A program made the position numbers and the translations under genes. Below are positions 44,486-55,970 of a stretch of DNA of 64,000 nt, one piece after another. The stretch comes from Hygrophila difformis (Eukaryota; Streptophyta; Magnoliopsida; Lamiales; Acanthaceae). Positions within the stretch are counted from its first letter, which is position 1, and every line of letters starts with the position of its first letter. Where the stretch lies: the NCBI GenBank assembly GCA_030278955.1, contig JAOANR010000005.1:1841431-1905430 (forward strand), read 5' to 3'. Under the pieces are notes generated by a model, which ran no database searches, had not been told where the DNA came from, and worked only from the letters and a program-made list of their open reading frames with translations.

Positions 44486-46105
44486 TTATATTGTCAAGTT
44501 GTCGCGTCCTCCCAAGTTGGATAAATAATTATGTTCGCTAGCTTTCATGAATAAATCTGGATATTTTGCCTTTACATCTTCCTCCATCTCCCATGTAGCT
44601 TCTTCATAGTCGTGGTTTGACCATAGGATTTTAACCATGCGAATTGTTCGATTCCGTGTTGCTCTCTCCTTTGAGTCTAGGATGCGCATCGGACGTACCT
44701 CGTACGTCAAATCCTCGTCTAATTCAATGACTTCTGGTCGAAGGACGTGCGAGGGGTCATGATGATATTTCTTCAATTGAGATATATGAAACACATTGTG
44801 TACTCGTGCAAGTTCCACTGGTAAGGCTAGTCGGTAGGCAAGATTTCCTACTCGCTCGACAATCTCGTACGGACCAATATATCGTGGGCTTAATTTTCCA
44901 CGCTTCCCAAAGCGCATCACTCCTCGCATCGGCGATATTTTCAAGAGGACTTTGTCACCAATTGCAAATTCACCCATTTGGCGTCGTTGATCGGCATAGC
45001 TCTTTTGTCGATCTTGAGCTCCTTTCATCTTCTGTTGGATAGTTTTAATTGCTTCGACCGAGTCCTCAATAAGTTGTGGTCCCACGACCACTATCTCTGC
45101 ATTCTCCCTCCAACATAGTGGGCTTCGACACCTCCGTCCGTATAGTGCTTCAAACGGTGACATACCAATACTTGCATGGTAGCTGTTATTATAGGAAAAC
45201 TCGATTAGAGGCAATCGATCTTCCCAACTACCCTTGAATTCTAAGACACACGCCCGTAACATGTCCTCCAACGTTTGGATTGTCCTTTCAGTTTGGCCAT
45301 CCGTCATAGGATGGAATGCAGTGCTCATCTTCAATTTAGTTCCAAAGGCTTCTTGTAACTTCGTCCAGAAATTAGAGACAAATCGGCTATCCCGATCAGA
45401 CACGATGTCTTGAGGTATTCCATGCCTTCTCACCACATTGTCGATATATGCCTTTGCTAACTGATCCATGGTCCATGTGTCCTTCATGGGTATAAATATC
45501 GCAGCTTTAGTGAGTCGATCCACGATTACTCATATTTTATTCATACCCCTCACTGTCTTCGGCAGTCCAGATACAAAGTCCATAGAGATGCTCTCCCATT
45601 TCCATGATGGAATCTCCAACGGCTGCATTAAGCACAACGGTTTCTTACATTCAGCTTTTACTTTTTGGCATGTCAAGCACTTTGACACAAACTCACTTAT
45701 TTCTTGCTTCATCCTTGGCCACCAGAACACTTGTTTCAGATCTTTGTATAATTTGCATTCCCCTGGGTGCACTGAATATGGTGTGTTGTGCCCTTCCTCC
45801 ATGATTCGTTGTTTCAATTCTACACACTTTTTCGGTACGCACCATCGGCCTTGATAACGAATACTCCCATCTTCGTGAATTTTGAACTCGTCCGCCTTGC
45901 CTTGTACTATCTTCTCCTTGATTCTTTCGAGTTTCACATCTCCAGGTTGAGCTTCACGAATCTCATCGAATAGTGTTGGTTTGATAGTCAAGTTGTTCAA
46001 CATCGCCAACACTGTTCCTTGATGAACAAGCTCAATATCTAACCGAACCATATCCATGTAGAGCTCTGAAGGTAAAATCCTTGTACTTGCCAAGTGTATC
46101 GACTT
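44486..46105 (-). pseudogene. Partial second pol of element B (C-terminal RNase H end, integrase, chromodomain)
   Basis: Nearly identical to 36824-38440. The integrase reading is interrupted where [13 protein letters not shown] should continue: TGG is TGA, so frames 45523-44486 and 45530-46225 are separated by one stop. Upstream (right) coding is lost at about 46105, where sequence jumps from pol to the LTR3 remnant; the first 40 residues of the right-hand frame are LTR sequence, not protein. Confidence 0.9.
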
Positions 46106-46817
46106 AGCGGAATGAAAATAATGATTTTGAAGCTTGAAGAAGTACCACCAATCCTCACCAAGAAGCGATCTGCAATCTCTCGAATGAATAGGGGAAAGTA
46201 GGATAAAGATTGGGTATTTAATCAATTCAAGGGGGATTCAACTGAATACAGATGGTGAGAAAATATTGGGAGATGGATTTATAGTGGGGAACAGTTCTTC
46301 TAGAAAATAGGTGGCCAATTATTAGTTCCTGCAGACTATATCAAAATGAAGCCAATCTGACCAAGTCTTGCTTCTATAAAAATATATATATGTGTGTTAA
46401 ATATCTATCCATAAAATCAACCAAAATAAATAATAAATAAATAAAATCTAATACTTAAATTTGCACACTATTATGTCGGTTCGCATAAGAGGATGAGGAA
46501 GAACACATAAGGACCCATACTCTGATTTTAATTGCACACCAATTTGATCCGTTTTTCCTTGAAATTTATTACACTACACGACATACACCAATATAGACAC
46601 ACACAATATATACATTTGATTATATATATTATAATAGTTTCGATTATATATATTATAATGTTCAATCATTTTATATATCATATTCTACCCCTCCCAAGGA
46701 TATTATATAAGTATAGAACACCAACAAAGATAAATTTTAACCAAAAATTAATCATCTCACTGTTAAAAATAAATTAAATCTTACACAATAATTATATGCA
46801 AAATTTTGGGCATCACA
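46106..46817 (-). repeat. Element B LTR3 remnant
   Basis: It matches about 43683-44393 of LTR2; the first 1.64 kb of the LTR is missing. It ends GGGCATCACA and is followed by AAACT, the second copy of the target duplication. Junction TCGACTTAGCGGAATG shares CG or CTTAGCG with pol sequence, pointing to end joining with microhomology. Confidence 0.93.
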
Positions 46818-46921
46818 AAACTTATTATATTATTACAATTTTTGGATTCTTTGTAATAGCTTAGATCAATTATCTTGATGTATTGTCAAGCCAAAAATAT
46901 TATCTTGATGTATTACAAAAC

Positions 46922-47100
46922 TTAGTTGGCTTTAGTGGTATGAGACTCTGACAGCTTAAGCAAATGTCTCGGGTTCGAGCCTTTGTGTATGTAGAATTCT
47001 GCTTTGGAGAGACAACCCTTCAATGCCCACCAGATCTCGGGCGATAAGTTTTGGGTATAATGTGGCCTGGGTCCAATGTCTCGTGTTCGAGTCTTTCTGA
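46922..47100 (+). repeat. tRNA-like (SINE-like) segment with two B boxes
   Basis: TAGTTGGCTTTAGTGGTA resembles an A box and GGGTTCGAGCC (46971-46981) a B box at tRNA-like spacing; a second B-box-like GTGTTCGAGTC is at 47083-47093 after a similar CAATGTCTC lead. No complete tRNA can be folded. Possibly a SINE head or tRNA pseudogene. Confidence 0.35.
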
Positions 47101-47113
47101 AAATCGTAATAAA

Positions 47114-48153
47114 CTTCAAATGGCTCTAACTTTCTCAAATGAACTCAGATTTTGATGTTCTTTATATGAAATCCACCTACTAGATGCAATAAATCTAAAT
47201 TTCCCATCAAATTTTGGAAATTCCAAATAGATAAATACCAGATTTTCAAAATAAAAGATATCTTATACTAGTTGTTTTGAAATATGATATTTATATTTTT
47301 AGACTTTCTAAAATCTGATAAGATATGTAAATTCCTTGCATTGAACAGATAGATTTTCATAAAAGAACTTCCAAGTCTGAGGTCATTTGAGAAAGTTAGA
47401 GCCACTTGAAGTTTGTCACATAAACTTTGTTGTATAGGCTACGACGCTACGTCGTAGAAATGCATAGGCTACATCGTTAAATTCTAACGCATTTGTCGCT
47501 GAATTGTAAAGCCTCCGTCGCTGATTATAAAGCCTCCGTCGCTGAATTACATAGCCACCGCTGCTGGAATGTAAAGGTTGTGTTTCTGAAAATCGCAATG
47601 CACTTCAAATGGCTTTAACTTTGTCCAACAAACTCGGATTTTGACATTCTTTATATGAAAATCTACCTACTCGATGCAAGAAATCTAAATTTTCTATCAA
47701 ATTTTTAAAATTACAAATAGATAAATACCATATTTTTAAAGGAAATGATATCTTATTCTCGTTATTTTAAAAATATGATATTTATCTGTTTAGACTTTCT
47801 AAGTACTGATAGGATATTTAAATTCCTTGCGTTGAGTAGATAGATTTTCATATAAATAACGTCAAATTCGAGCTCATTTGGAAAAGTTGGAGCCACTCGA
47901 ATTTGTCATAAAAACTATGTTGTATAGGCTATGTTTTTCAAATGCATACTCTATGTCGCAGAATTGTAAAGCTCCCATCGCTGAATTGCAGAGCCACCAT
48001 CACTGAAATGTAAAGGTTACGTTTCTGAAATCGCAATGAACTTCAAATTACTCTAACTTTCTCAAACGACCTCGGATTTTGATGTTCTTTATATGAAAAT
48101 CTACCTACTCGATATAATAATCTAAATAATCTGCCAAATTTTGGAAATTTCAA
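47114..48153. repeat. Tandem fold-back repeats, two complete and one partial
   Basis: The first unit, 47114-47411, has arms of about 90 bp that are inverted copies (CTTCAAATGGCTCTAACTTT against AAAGTTAGAGCCACTTGAAG, continuing inward with mismatches). A second unit is at 47603-47902 and a lone left arm at 48041-48153. Spacing of units is 489 and 438 bp. Spacers hold short repeats of CCTCCGTCGCTGAATT. I do not recognise the family; no terminal target duplication was found. Confidence 0.75.
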
Positions 48154-48361
48154 AAAGAAAAAGAAGATTATGAGGGAGAGGGAAGTACGAGCTTGAGAAT
48201 GAAGAAAAATGAATAGAGATTATTTAAATATTATTAAAATTACAATAGTACCATTTGTATTAATCTTAACAATTGATTTCAACATTTCATCAATCACAAC
48301 AAGAAAAGTGTCGAAATTATTAAAAATGGTCTTGTTGACATATTATTGACAATCATATAAG

Positions 48362-49939
48362 TTGTATTGTCTTTGTAACAAAGATTCCACTGACTTGGAT
48401 GATCAATCACAACAAGGAGATCCGGATAGCACATTGCCTCCTCATGATGATATAGGTAAGTTTATATATTTTTCACTACAAAAACAAATTCCATGTTTTT
48501 CTAATCCAAAACCATTTTATGTATCAGGAGCTGATGTTAGCCCCACTGAGAGCCCGATTAACTGAGTACCAGAGACCCCTCCTACTGATGATGTCGAGGT
48601 TTGGACCGACAACAATGGTGATGTGCATGCACGTTTGCGCATAAAGGGAAACGACGACAGGTTTATTTTTATATTGACTTCATCATATGTTCGTAATTGT
48701 TAGTTTTCTGCTGGGTTTCAACCAGTTTTTCTATGTCACTGAATACAGGATAGAGTGGACGACCACAAGATGCCTCACAAAACCATTTAAGGACTTCTTT
48801 GACGGAAGCGGTGCCGATTATAATTCACTCAGCGAGCATCAGATAGATGTATTTTGGAGGGAGTTTCTAGTATGTCACTGTTCAGTATACTCTTAACACT
48901 CATTTTTTGGGAGTTTTTAAATCTATTGTGGAATAACAACAAATTGATATATGAATTCATCATGTTTTCTTGTACTTCGCAGCGACATTTCATATTTGAG
49001 GATGAGTATTACCCTCAGGTAAGGCAGCGCTGGGCTTCGAAGCTGCATGACAGATACACGGACTGGACATCAGAGGTTCGGAACAAGAGGAAGAAGCTCG
49101 CTGGGATGAGTGACGAGCATTGGCAGTCGTGGCGTCGGGTTTGGGACTCAAATGAGAAGAAAGAGCTATATGCGAGGAATAAGAGGAATCGACGTGGCGG
49201 CGACACCACGGGTATGCTGATGGTTTATTTTAGTTGCATATTCACGTGTTAACTTCTTATTTGTTTAAAAATAATTGAAGGGAGTCACTTACGATTCATT
49301 TGCATATTCACATTTTACCATATTATTTTAAAGATGATTGAAGGGAAGGCGCCGACACAGTATGAGGTATTTGAGGAAACTCATAAGTACAAGAAAGATA
49401 AGACTTTTATCATGGAGAAAGCAAAGAATCTGGTGGTATGTTAACTTACAACGTAATTAATTCTATATATTTTCCTCTCTTTAAATTGTTCCAAATTACT
49501 GTGTAACTGGTTCTTGTCTATTAGAATTGTTTCTAATTCTGTAAATGGTTCTATTCAACAAGAAAAATTTCATGTAGCTTCCCAAATGATGCCGACACAA
49601 CATGGGAAGGTAGACCCGAATGCTGCATACTATGCTGCTAGACTGCTCGACGTCTTGAAGATGACATTGCATTACATGGGAACCACTAACACCGTATATA
49701 TGGATTTGGGTCATTAGCAGATGACATTGCATTATCGGGGGCTTGCAAGACTGCTCGATGTCTAGCTTTTCCCTATCCCCCACGACCGCCTGCACCACCC
49801 GCTCCTCAGATCAGCCTGGAAGAATTCTAAGGACTCATTGCACGATTAAAAGCCCTTGAAGAAGAAGTCCTTCAGTTGCGTGGTCATAGAGGCCCGAATA
49901 ATGGCCCTGATGGTGATGACTCTGATGCCATGACTTAGG
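48362..49939 (+). pseudogene. Plant En/Spm-type (Transposase_24-like, TNPA) gene, broken
   Basis: Exon-like blocks with matching splice signals: up to 48452 (donor ATAG|GTAAGT); 48530-48660 (acceptor TATCAG); 48750-48868 (EWTTTRCLTKPFKDFFDGS); 48984-49211 (RHFIFEDEYYPQVRQRW ... MSDEHWQSWRRVWDS, the core of the family); 49333-49437 (APTQYEVFEETHKYKKD); and an end with LIARLKALEEEVLQLRG, a short coiled coil. TGA after SPIN in the second block and a TAA before the coiled coil break the frame. TNPA-type proteins bind the subterminal repeats of CACTA elements. Exon limits are inferred. Confidence 0.75.
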
Positions 49940-50244
49940 ATTTCATTTTCGTAGTAATGTTATGAAGTTTATGTTGATGTGAAGACCATTGGATCATGTT
50001 TGTTCCAACTTATGAAACTTGCGTTAGGTATTGTGTCAAGGTTTTGCATATGTTCTGTTGTTGAGACTTTTGTTGTCCTTACAGCCGTTGATTGTTCTAG
50101 TTGTTGACTGCCATAGATGGGATAAATGTTGTTGAATAGAGGTTTGCTTTGTTGGCTACATGGGTTTCTCGTATATATGGTTATTCTATTTAAATATTGG
50201 TGATTATAGGTGGTTCTTGAGGTGCCAACACAGTCCCTGGTTGG

Positions 50245-50680
50245 ACTGGATGCCAACATTTCCGAGGACAGGTCCTTGGAATAGGATTCATTGAGTTTGC
50301 ATTATACGCGACGATGTTTCTGAGGACTAGTGCTTGGACAAGAAACCGAGTGAAGAATTGTGGACTAATCCTTAGAAACTTTGTATTTTGGATCGGGAAA
50401 TAAACCGGGTTTCCCTACGCATTTTATTAAGGACTAGTCCTCGGAACATTTTCCGACGACTAACCCGGGGACTTCTTATCGGTTATTCAGGTAGCAAGAA
50501 CCGGGTCCAAACCGGGAATGATCCGAGGACTAGCACTCGGAAAATTGATCGGAACCGCTGTCCCCGAAAAATTTCCTCGAGAAGTATTCTGCGAGGGATA
50601 TTTCGCCGTGGCCTGAAAATTGAGGACTAGTCCTAGGAAAGTCTAATTTAGCGAGGAGGTGTCCTCGGAAAAGGTCGTCG
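50245..50680. repeat. Palindromic subterminal repeats of the CACTA element
   Basis: About eight copies of a palindromic motif close to CCGAGGACTAGTCCTCGGA, some diverged (near 50260, 50320, 50361, 50430, 50456, 50521, 50620 and 50655), lie within 460 bp of the right end. Such repeats are the binding sites of TNPA-like proteins. Confidence 0.75.
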
Positions 50681-50707
50681 CAAAATACGTTTTTTCTTGT
50701 AGTGAAT

Positions 50708-51049
50708 GGCTTGGATGTGGCACAGTAGATCAAGAGACAGGGGTCTCCGCACCCTAACCAAAGCCAATTGAAGGGAAATTTAGTGGAGTGAAGAGTAATA
50801 CTTTCTTCCAATTTCTTCTAATTTCATTACTTCCCCAAAACTAGGTAAGTGTCGAAACTCTATCAATTAGTATTTAAATTGGAAGGATATAATTTACCAA
50901 GATTTAATATTATATTACCATCTTCTTTAGCTTCTGTGGCTTGTCCGGTACAAACTTAACATATCAATAAAAATAATTATTAAAATAATATTTTTATTTA
51001 ATTTAAATTTAAGTTTAAATAAAACAAACTTTAAATATAAGTATTAAGC
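50708..51049. other. Unassigned intergenic sequence
   Basis: Nothing recognisable; AT-rich in its second half. It joins the AAT flank of the CACTA element to the Helitron relic. Confidence 0.5.
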
Positions 51050-51990
51050 ATAATATGAAAAATTCACCCACAATTTGCTGAAAATTTCATTATTGAAAAT
51101 CTCATTGGTAGGGGCTAGTATGAGACTATCTTTAAGAATATTTGAATTTGAAGTGGTGCAGTTTATATTTGTATATATTTGTACATGTGCTCTAAAAAAA
51201 TTGCCGCTATAGGATCACCTGTAGAGTTTATAAGAATATCATCTGAAAATGTCACATCTGATTATACATCTCCAAAATCAATACCAGCTTTACCATCACC
51301 TACATCAAGTATCAATTTTACAAATCTTTGCTCATATATAAATTTCATTGTAAACATTTCTTGTGGTATGTTGAGTTAATAATTCTTAATTGAATATTAA
51401 TACTTTGAGCACATCTTGCTAGTGACATGAAATATTGCAACATAATTGTTGATTGCTAAAAACCGGTTTTGAAAGATAAAGTACAACATTCTTTAAAGAT
51501 TGACATTGACTTTTGTTTATAATCATAGCAAAACAAACTGTGAGTGAAAATTTTCTCATCTGAAATCCAATGGGGAATTTGTTTAAATCAGATAGGCTCA
51601 TAATCATTCTACTAATCAAGAATTTTCTACTTTCATGGTTTCCCGAAAATTAGTTTAACATCAATTATAAGGTTATGCATCTTAGTTATGATCAACCTAC
51701 TTCAATTGCATAATTTATTTGATGGATCTATATTCTTAAGAAGGATGATTATGCAACCCTCATTCAACTATATTTTTCGATAATCCAGGAACAATTGATC
51801 GTGTGTAGATATTCGGGTGAAAATAATTCATTAGCATTAATTATACTTTCATCTTCTTGACAAATATTGTTAGAACTGATATATATACATTTTTATTTGC
51901 AGACATACGTTCCATGATGTAATCATTGATCGTATCAACAATCCCATTGATAGGGGTTAGTATAACACTATCTTTAAGCGGGATAAAAGC
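51050..51990 (-). pseudogene. Helitron Pif1-type helicase relic, C-terminal end
   Basis: On the minus strand 51619-51419 reads SLSDLNKFPIGFQMRKFSL followed by CFAMIINKSQCQSL and VVLYLSKPVF, which corresponds to the last conserved motifs of plant Helitron helicases (normally ...FAMTINKSQGQS...). Upstream, about 51740-51700, is NIDPSNKLCN, like RNxDPSxGLCN of the family. Stops and frameshifts are frequent. The region is a diverged duplicate of 61786-62640. No CTRR hairpin end was identified with confidence. Confidence 0.75.
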
Positions 51991-52199
51991 TTCCAACATG
52001 ATAAACGAACACAAACATTTCTCCTCGTCTGGTTGGCCAAATAATAAGACAAACTGTTATTTTATTTATTCTTCCGTTAATAACAGTAACGGGACAATGT
52101 GTTAGCCACTTTTTAGTATTCTGAAGTCTAGCATATGGGACCAGACATTCTGTTTTTAAAGCTTCTATATTTAAAGCATGTGTGCGTTCACTTTAATTT

Positions 52200-54090
52200 C
52201 TAATGAGAAATATAGAAGGTGTGATTCTTGCTTCTAAAGAATCTTTGTTGCATGCAGTCCGTGGTAGTCCTAGCACAACATGGTAGTCCTAGCACAAAGT
52301 CAATGCAGACAACATGCAGACAATCTACCACTATAAATATCGAATCTTTGTTGCATGCAGTCCGTGGTAGTCCTAGCACAAAGTCCATTGATAGATCAAT
52401 CCATGGTCCCTCGGGAATTGGTAGGGGCATATACAACCCATGCAGCTTCAAAGTGGATTTCGCCTTCATACAAACGATGCACTTGGAGATCAGATCATCC
52501 ACTTCTTTTCTCATTCCCGGCCAATAAAAATGTTCACTTAAAATCCCAAAAGTGGCAGTCCTCCCGAAATGTCCCATAAGGTCTCCGTTGTGAACTTCTT
52601 TGATTAGTAACTCTCTAACGAATCCTTTAGGAATGCACAGCCGATTCTCATAATATAGAAATCCATCAAGTCTTGAAAATTCCTTGAACTCGTTCCTTTC
52701 GGTCTCTGCCCAGAATTCTTTAAAGTCAGGATCAGTGGCATATTGATCCTTAATATGCTCGAAGCCAATCAGATGTGTCGTGGCAATGGGCGCCAAAGCT
52801 ATTCGTCTGGATAGGGCATCCGCAACAATATTTTCCTTCCCCTTTTTGTACTTCAGCACATAAGGAAAAGTCTCAATGAATCCGCTCCATCGTGCATGCC
52901 TTTTCCCCAACTGTCCTTGGTTCCGAATATGCTTGAGGGTCTCGTGGTCCGTATGAATGATGAATTCACGGCCTCGCAGATAATGCTGCCACATCTTGAG
53001 AGCTTGGACCACAGCGTAGAGTTCTTTATTGTATGTTGAATAGTTCAGCTGTGCTCCAGTGAACTTTTCACTGTGGTATGCCACTGGCTTACCATTGTGT
53101 AACAAAACTGCTCCCATGCCCGTCCCTGATGCATCGCATTCTACTTCGAACGGCAGATCGAAATCTGGTAGGGCTAACACTAGTGCATGAGTCAGTTTGG
53201 ACTTCAACTCATCAAAACTTTTCTGCTCAGACGGCCCATTCGAAAATAAGTCCCTTTTTGAGCAATGAAGTCAGGGGTACCGCAATCAAACTGAAATTCG
53301 GGACGAATCTCCGAAACAAACCACATAAACCCAAGAATTGTCGGACTTTATGTACGCTCGTGGGTGGTTTTCATTCTAAGATCGCCTTTACTTCCGTCTC
53401 ATCAACTTTAAGACCACCACACCCAACAATGTACCCGAGGAATGAGAGTTCAGTCGCATGAAAGGTGCACTTCTCCTTGTTGGCATATAACTGGACTTCC
53501 CATAACCTGTTCAGTACTTGTTGGACATGTGAAAGATGATCAGACTCACTAGAACTGTACACAAGAATATCGTCAAAATACAACAACAAATTTATTAATG
53601 AATTGGCGAAAGGTCTCATTCATAAGCCGCATGAATGTCGAAGGCGCGTTCTTCAGTCCGAATGGCATAACAAGCCATTCATATAATCCGAATTTCGTCT
53701 TGAACATTGTCTTCCATTCATCTCCAGATTGCATCCGGATTTGGTGATAACCGCTTCGCAAATCAATTTTTGAAAAAATGCTGGCGTGACCCAGCTCGTC
53801 AAGCATGTCATCCAGTCGTGGAATCGGGTGCCGATATTTGATGCTAATTGCATTTACAGCACGACAGTCCACACACAGGCGCCATGTCTCGTCCTTCTTG
53901 GGAACCAATAAGACATGTACCGCACACGGTGAGAGGCTTTCTCGGACCCATCCCTTGTCCATCAGCTCTTGCACTTGTCTCTGCACTTCTTTGGTCTCCT
54001 CCGGATTCATTCGGTAACCTGGCCGATTTGGAATCGAAGCGCCCAGCACGAAATCGATTTGATGCTCAATTCCACGCAAAGGTTGTTTTT
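52200..54090 (-). pseudogene. Truncated chromovirus pol (RT, RNase H, start of integrase)
   Basis: Three minus-strand frames make one broken pol. 54079-53573 holds RT ([27 protein letters not shown]); 53619-53371 continues with YFDDILVYS; 53207-52200 holds RNase H (VECDASGTGMGAVL, Asp catalytic), the linker and the integrase zinc region (HNGDLMGHFGRTATF ... CIVCMKAK), then MDFVLGLPRT with the first catalytic Asp. Integrase ends there, after a 40-bp direct repeat. Sequence style is that of CRM/Reina-type chromoviruses and differs from elements A and B. No LTRs were found. Frameshifts at about 53590 and 53230-53370. Confidence 0.88.
52239..52381. repeat. 40-bp direct repeat in truncated integrase
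   Basis: 52239-52278 and 52342-52381 are identical (GAATCTTTGTTGCATGCAGT...), with a further partial copy from 52279. The duplication repeats DFVLGLP in the translated frame and marks the broken end of the pol fragment. Confidence 0.9.
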
Positions 54091-54330
54091 GCAGGAAATT
54101 GAAGTGAACTACTGTTGCTTGGCAGGGGTGAAGTGATTTTTGCAGGAGGTGAAGCCGGTGGCCCTGAATTCTTACTTGATTTAGTAGTTATTTTGTTTCC
54201 AGTTACAGTGGCAGTTTCTGCTTCAAGATCTCCCGATGGATGGTTCTGAACTCCCTCTTTCGAAACACCTCCACTTCCCTTCTCGTGTGCTGAAATTTCT
54301 TCATTGATTGTTGTAGTTAGAGAATCTAAT
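54091..54330 (-). other. Unidentified coding-like segment
   Basis: On the minus strand about 80 codons are open, with a composition unlike the AT-rich surroundings: [42 protein letters not shown]. It starts just after a T-rich TTTTTTTTAG that could be a splice acceptor and runs into the pol fragment in another frame. I do not recognise it; it may be a captured exon, a gag linker or chance. Confidence 0.3.
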
Positions 54331-54699
54331 CATTACTAAAAAAAATTCAATTAGTACTGAAAATCCAACCTGATTGAGGGTGGCTTGGTCGGGGTGGGAA
54401 GCCAAAACCAGAGATGAAGTGCTGACATGATCGGAAGCCAAAACGGAACGGATGGGATATTTGAATTATTTTTCTTCTTAAATCATTACAATAAAATTGA
54501 GATAAAATTAAATAATAAAATATTATCAAAAATTAAATATAATTACATTTAGTGAAAAGAAAAGAGTTTAAAATTTATAATTTTATATTTATATAATTCT
54601 TTTAACTGATTAAAGGATAAAATTGCAAATTTGATATTTATCCCATGTAAAATAATCAAATTCCCATCCAAAATAATACTATGCACGCAATGCTCGAAT

Positions 54700-55410
54700 T
54701 TTTCGGGGGACGAGGCTGGTAACAGACCAGATATTGCATAAGGCACTATTGCTCCAAAGTGCTTTGGTTACTCATGCTCGGGCGCTCAATCGGGACCGAC
54801 CTATACGCGACGTCATATGGAGGGAACCAACGGATAATGGCTGATTATTACATTCGGACGGATGTGTCATCAGCAGTGAGGGGGTGTCCGGCTTCGGTGC
54901 TGTAATACGCAGCACGATGGGAGCTTGGAAGATCGGATGTTGTGGGAAGTTGCGGGCTCGGAATATATTGGAAGTTGAGCTCTTGGCCTTGAGATTTGGC
55001 CTGGAGCTGGCGCTAAGGCATGGGTTGCAATTGTCTTGTTGCTTTGTTGATTCCTTGGAGGTGTGCGATTGATCAAGGGCGGGGCAAATTCAAGTAACTT
55101 GTTTTGGCCTGCTATTGCCACGATTCGAATAGGTATTCGGAACATGGCAGCTTGTGAGATTCGTTATGTGTATCGGGAGGGTAATCAAGTGGTTGACGCC
55201 TTTGCCCATCGGGCGGCTCGATTGGAAGAGTTCTACACGACTTGGGTCTTTCCTCCGGATGAGGTCAAAGCCGTGTTGGAAAAGGATAAAACAAACACTG
55301 TTTATCGTCGTGGTTAGGTTGTGCTTGATTGTTGATTAGTTCCTGTTTTTTATTTTGTTTTTTCTTTTTTCCTTTGCTCGCCTTCTCAGGCTGTGTCACC
55401 AAAAAAAATA
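54700..55410 (+). pseudogene. LINE 3' fragment: RNase H domain
   Basis: Translated blocks HSDGCVISSEGVSGFGAVIR (frame with one stop before), ILEVELLALRFGLELA and VYREGNQVVDAFAHRAARLE followed by FYTTWVFPPDEVKAVLEKD match the RNase H tail of plant L1-like LINEs. The frame changes near 55065. The unit ends with CTGTGTCACC and a short A run at 55402-55409. Heavily 5' truncated, as is usual for LINEs. Confidence 0.8.
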
Positions 55411-55970
55411 CTATGCACAACTAAAAAATTATTTATTTATGAATGGATGGAGTAATAATTAAGAGATAATTTAATATGTGGGCGTTGACAACAATTAATG
55501 TGTACGGTTGACCGGCCTATTTTTTATTCATATATATATACATACATATATTTATAATAAAGATAGTTAATTATATTAAATTTGTCTTAGGTCCAATGAA
55601 TAATGGGGATACCTGGTAATTCAACAAAAAAAAATATATATTAATTTTTTATTCTAAATAATTTAAATTATTATAAAATATCATATAGTACTACGTATAA
55701 TGGATTGGCAACGTACTAGGTTAATCAATAATAAATAGTTTCTTTTTTCACCAAAAAAAATAAGGGCAATAATGAATAGTTTTTCTAAGAAGATATGTTA
55801 ATATTAACAAGTGTTTGAAATTAAATACTTTTTGTCAATTCGATAAGTTGTGTGTCATAAACTATCACCACTCTTTTTAACATATATAGGTTGTTGAGAA
55901 AAAAATAATAAATGTACAAAATACTAGTGTACCAAAACAAGAATATTAGTACCGTTCATCTATTTATATA
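55411..55970. other. AT-rich intergenic sequence
   Basis: No gene or element recognised; many A and T runs and (TA) stretches. Confidence 0.5.

Larger units (their letters stand above)
5015..46817 (-). mobile_element. Element B: tandem-arrayed Tekay-like Ty3/gypsy retrotransposon, interrupted by element C
   Basis: The order on the plus strand is LTR1 (5015-5278 plus 34649-36731), full internal region (36732-42039), LTR2 (42040-44393), partial internal region (44394 to about 46105) and LTR3 remnant (about 46106-46817). The whole array is bounded by one 5-bp target duplication, AAACT at 5010-5014 and 46818-46822. In plus orientation the LTR starts TGTAACACCCC and ends GGGCATCACA. Genes are on the minus strand and carry stops and frameshifts. 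A single TSD with a shared middle LTR fits unequal recombination between LTRs after one insertion, followed by a deletion that fused pol to LTR3. Confidence 0.9.
48295..50704 (+). mobile_element. CACTA (En/Spm) element of 2.4 kb with TNPA-type gene
   Basis: Ends are CACAACAAGAAAAG (48295) and TTTTTTCTTGTAGTG (to 50704); the left terminus has A for T in CACTA. Both are flanked by AAT (48292-48294, 50705-50707), a 3-bp duplication as expected for the family. Inside is a broken plant Ptta/En/Spm-type gene and, near the right end, palindromic subterminal repeats. No TNPD transposase is present, so the element would need one in trans. Confidence 0.85.

Noticed and set aside
42040..46817. Second independent insertion of element B
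   Set aside because: There is no target duplication around LTR2 or at the pol-LTR3 junction, and the outer AAACT pair encloses both copies.
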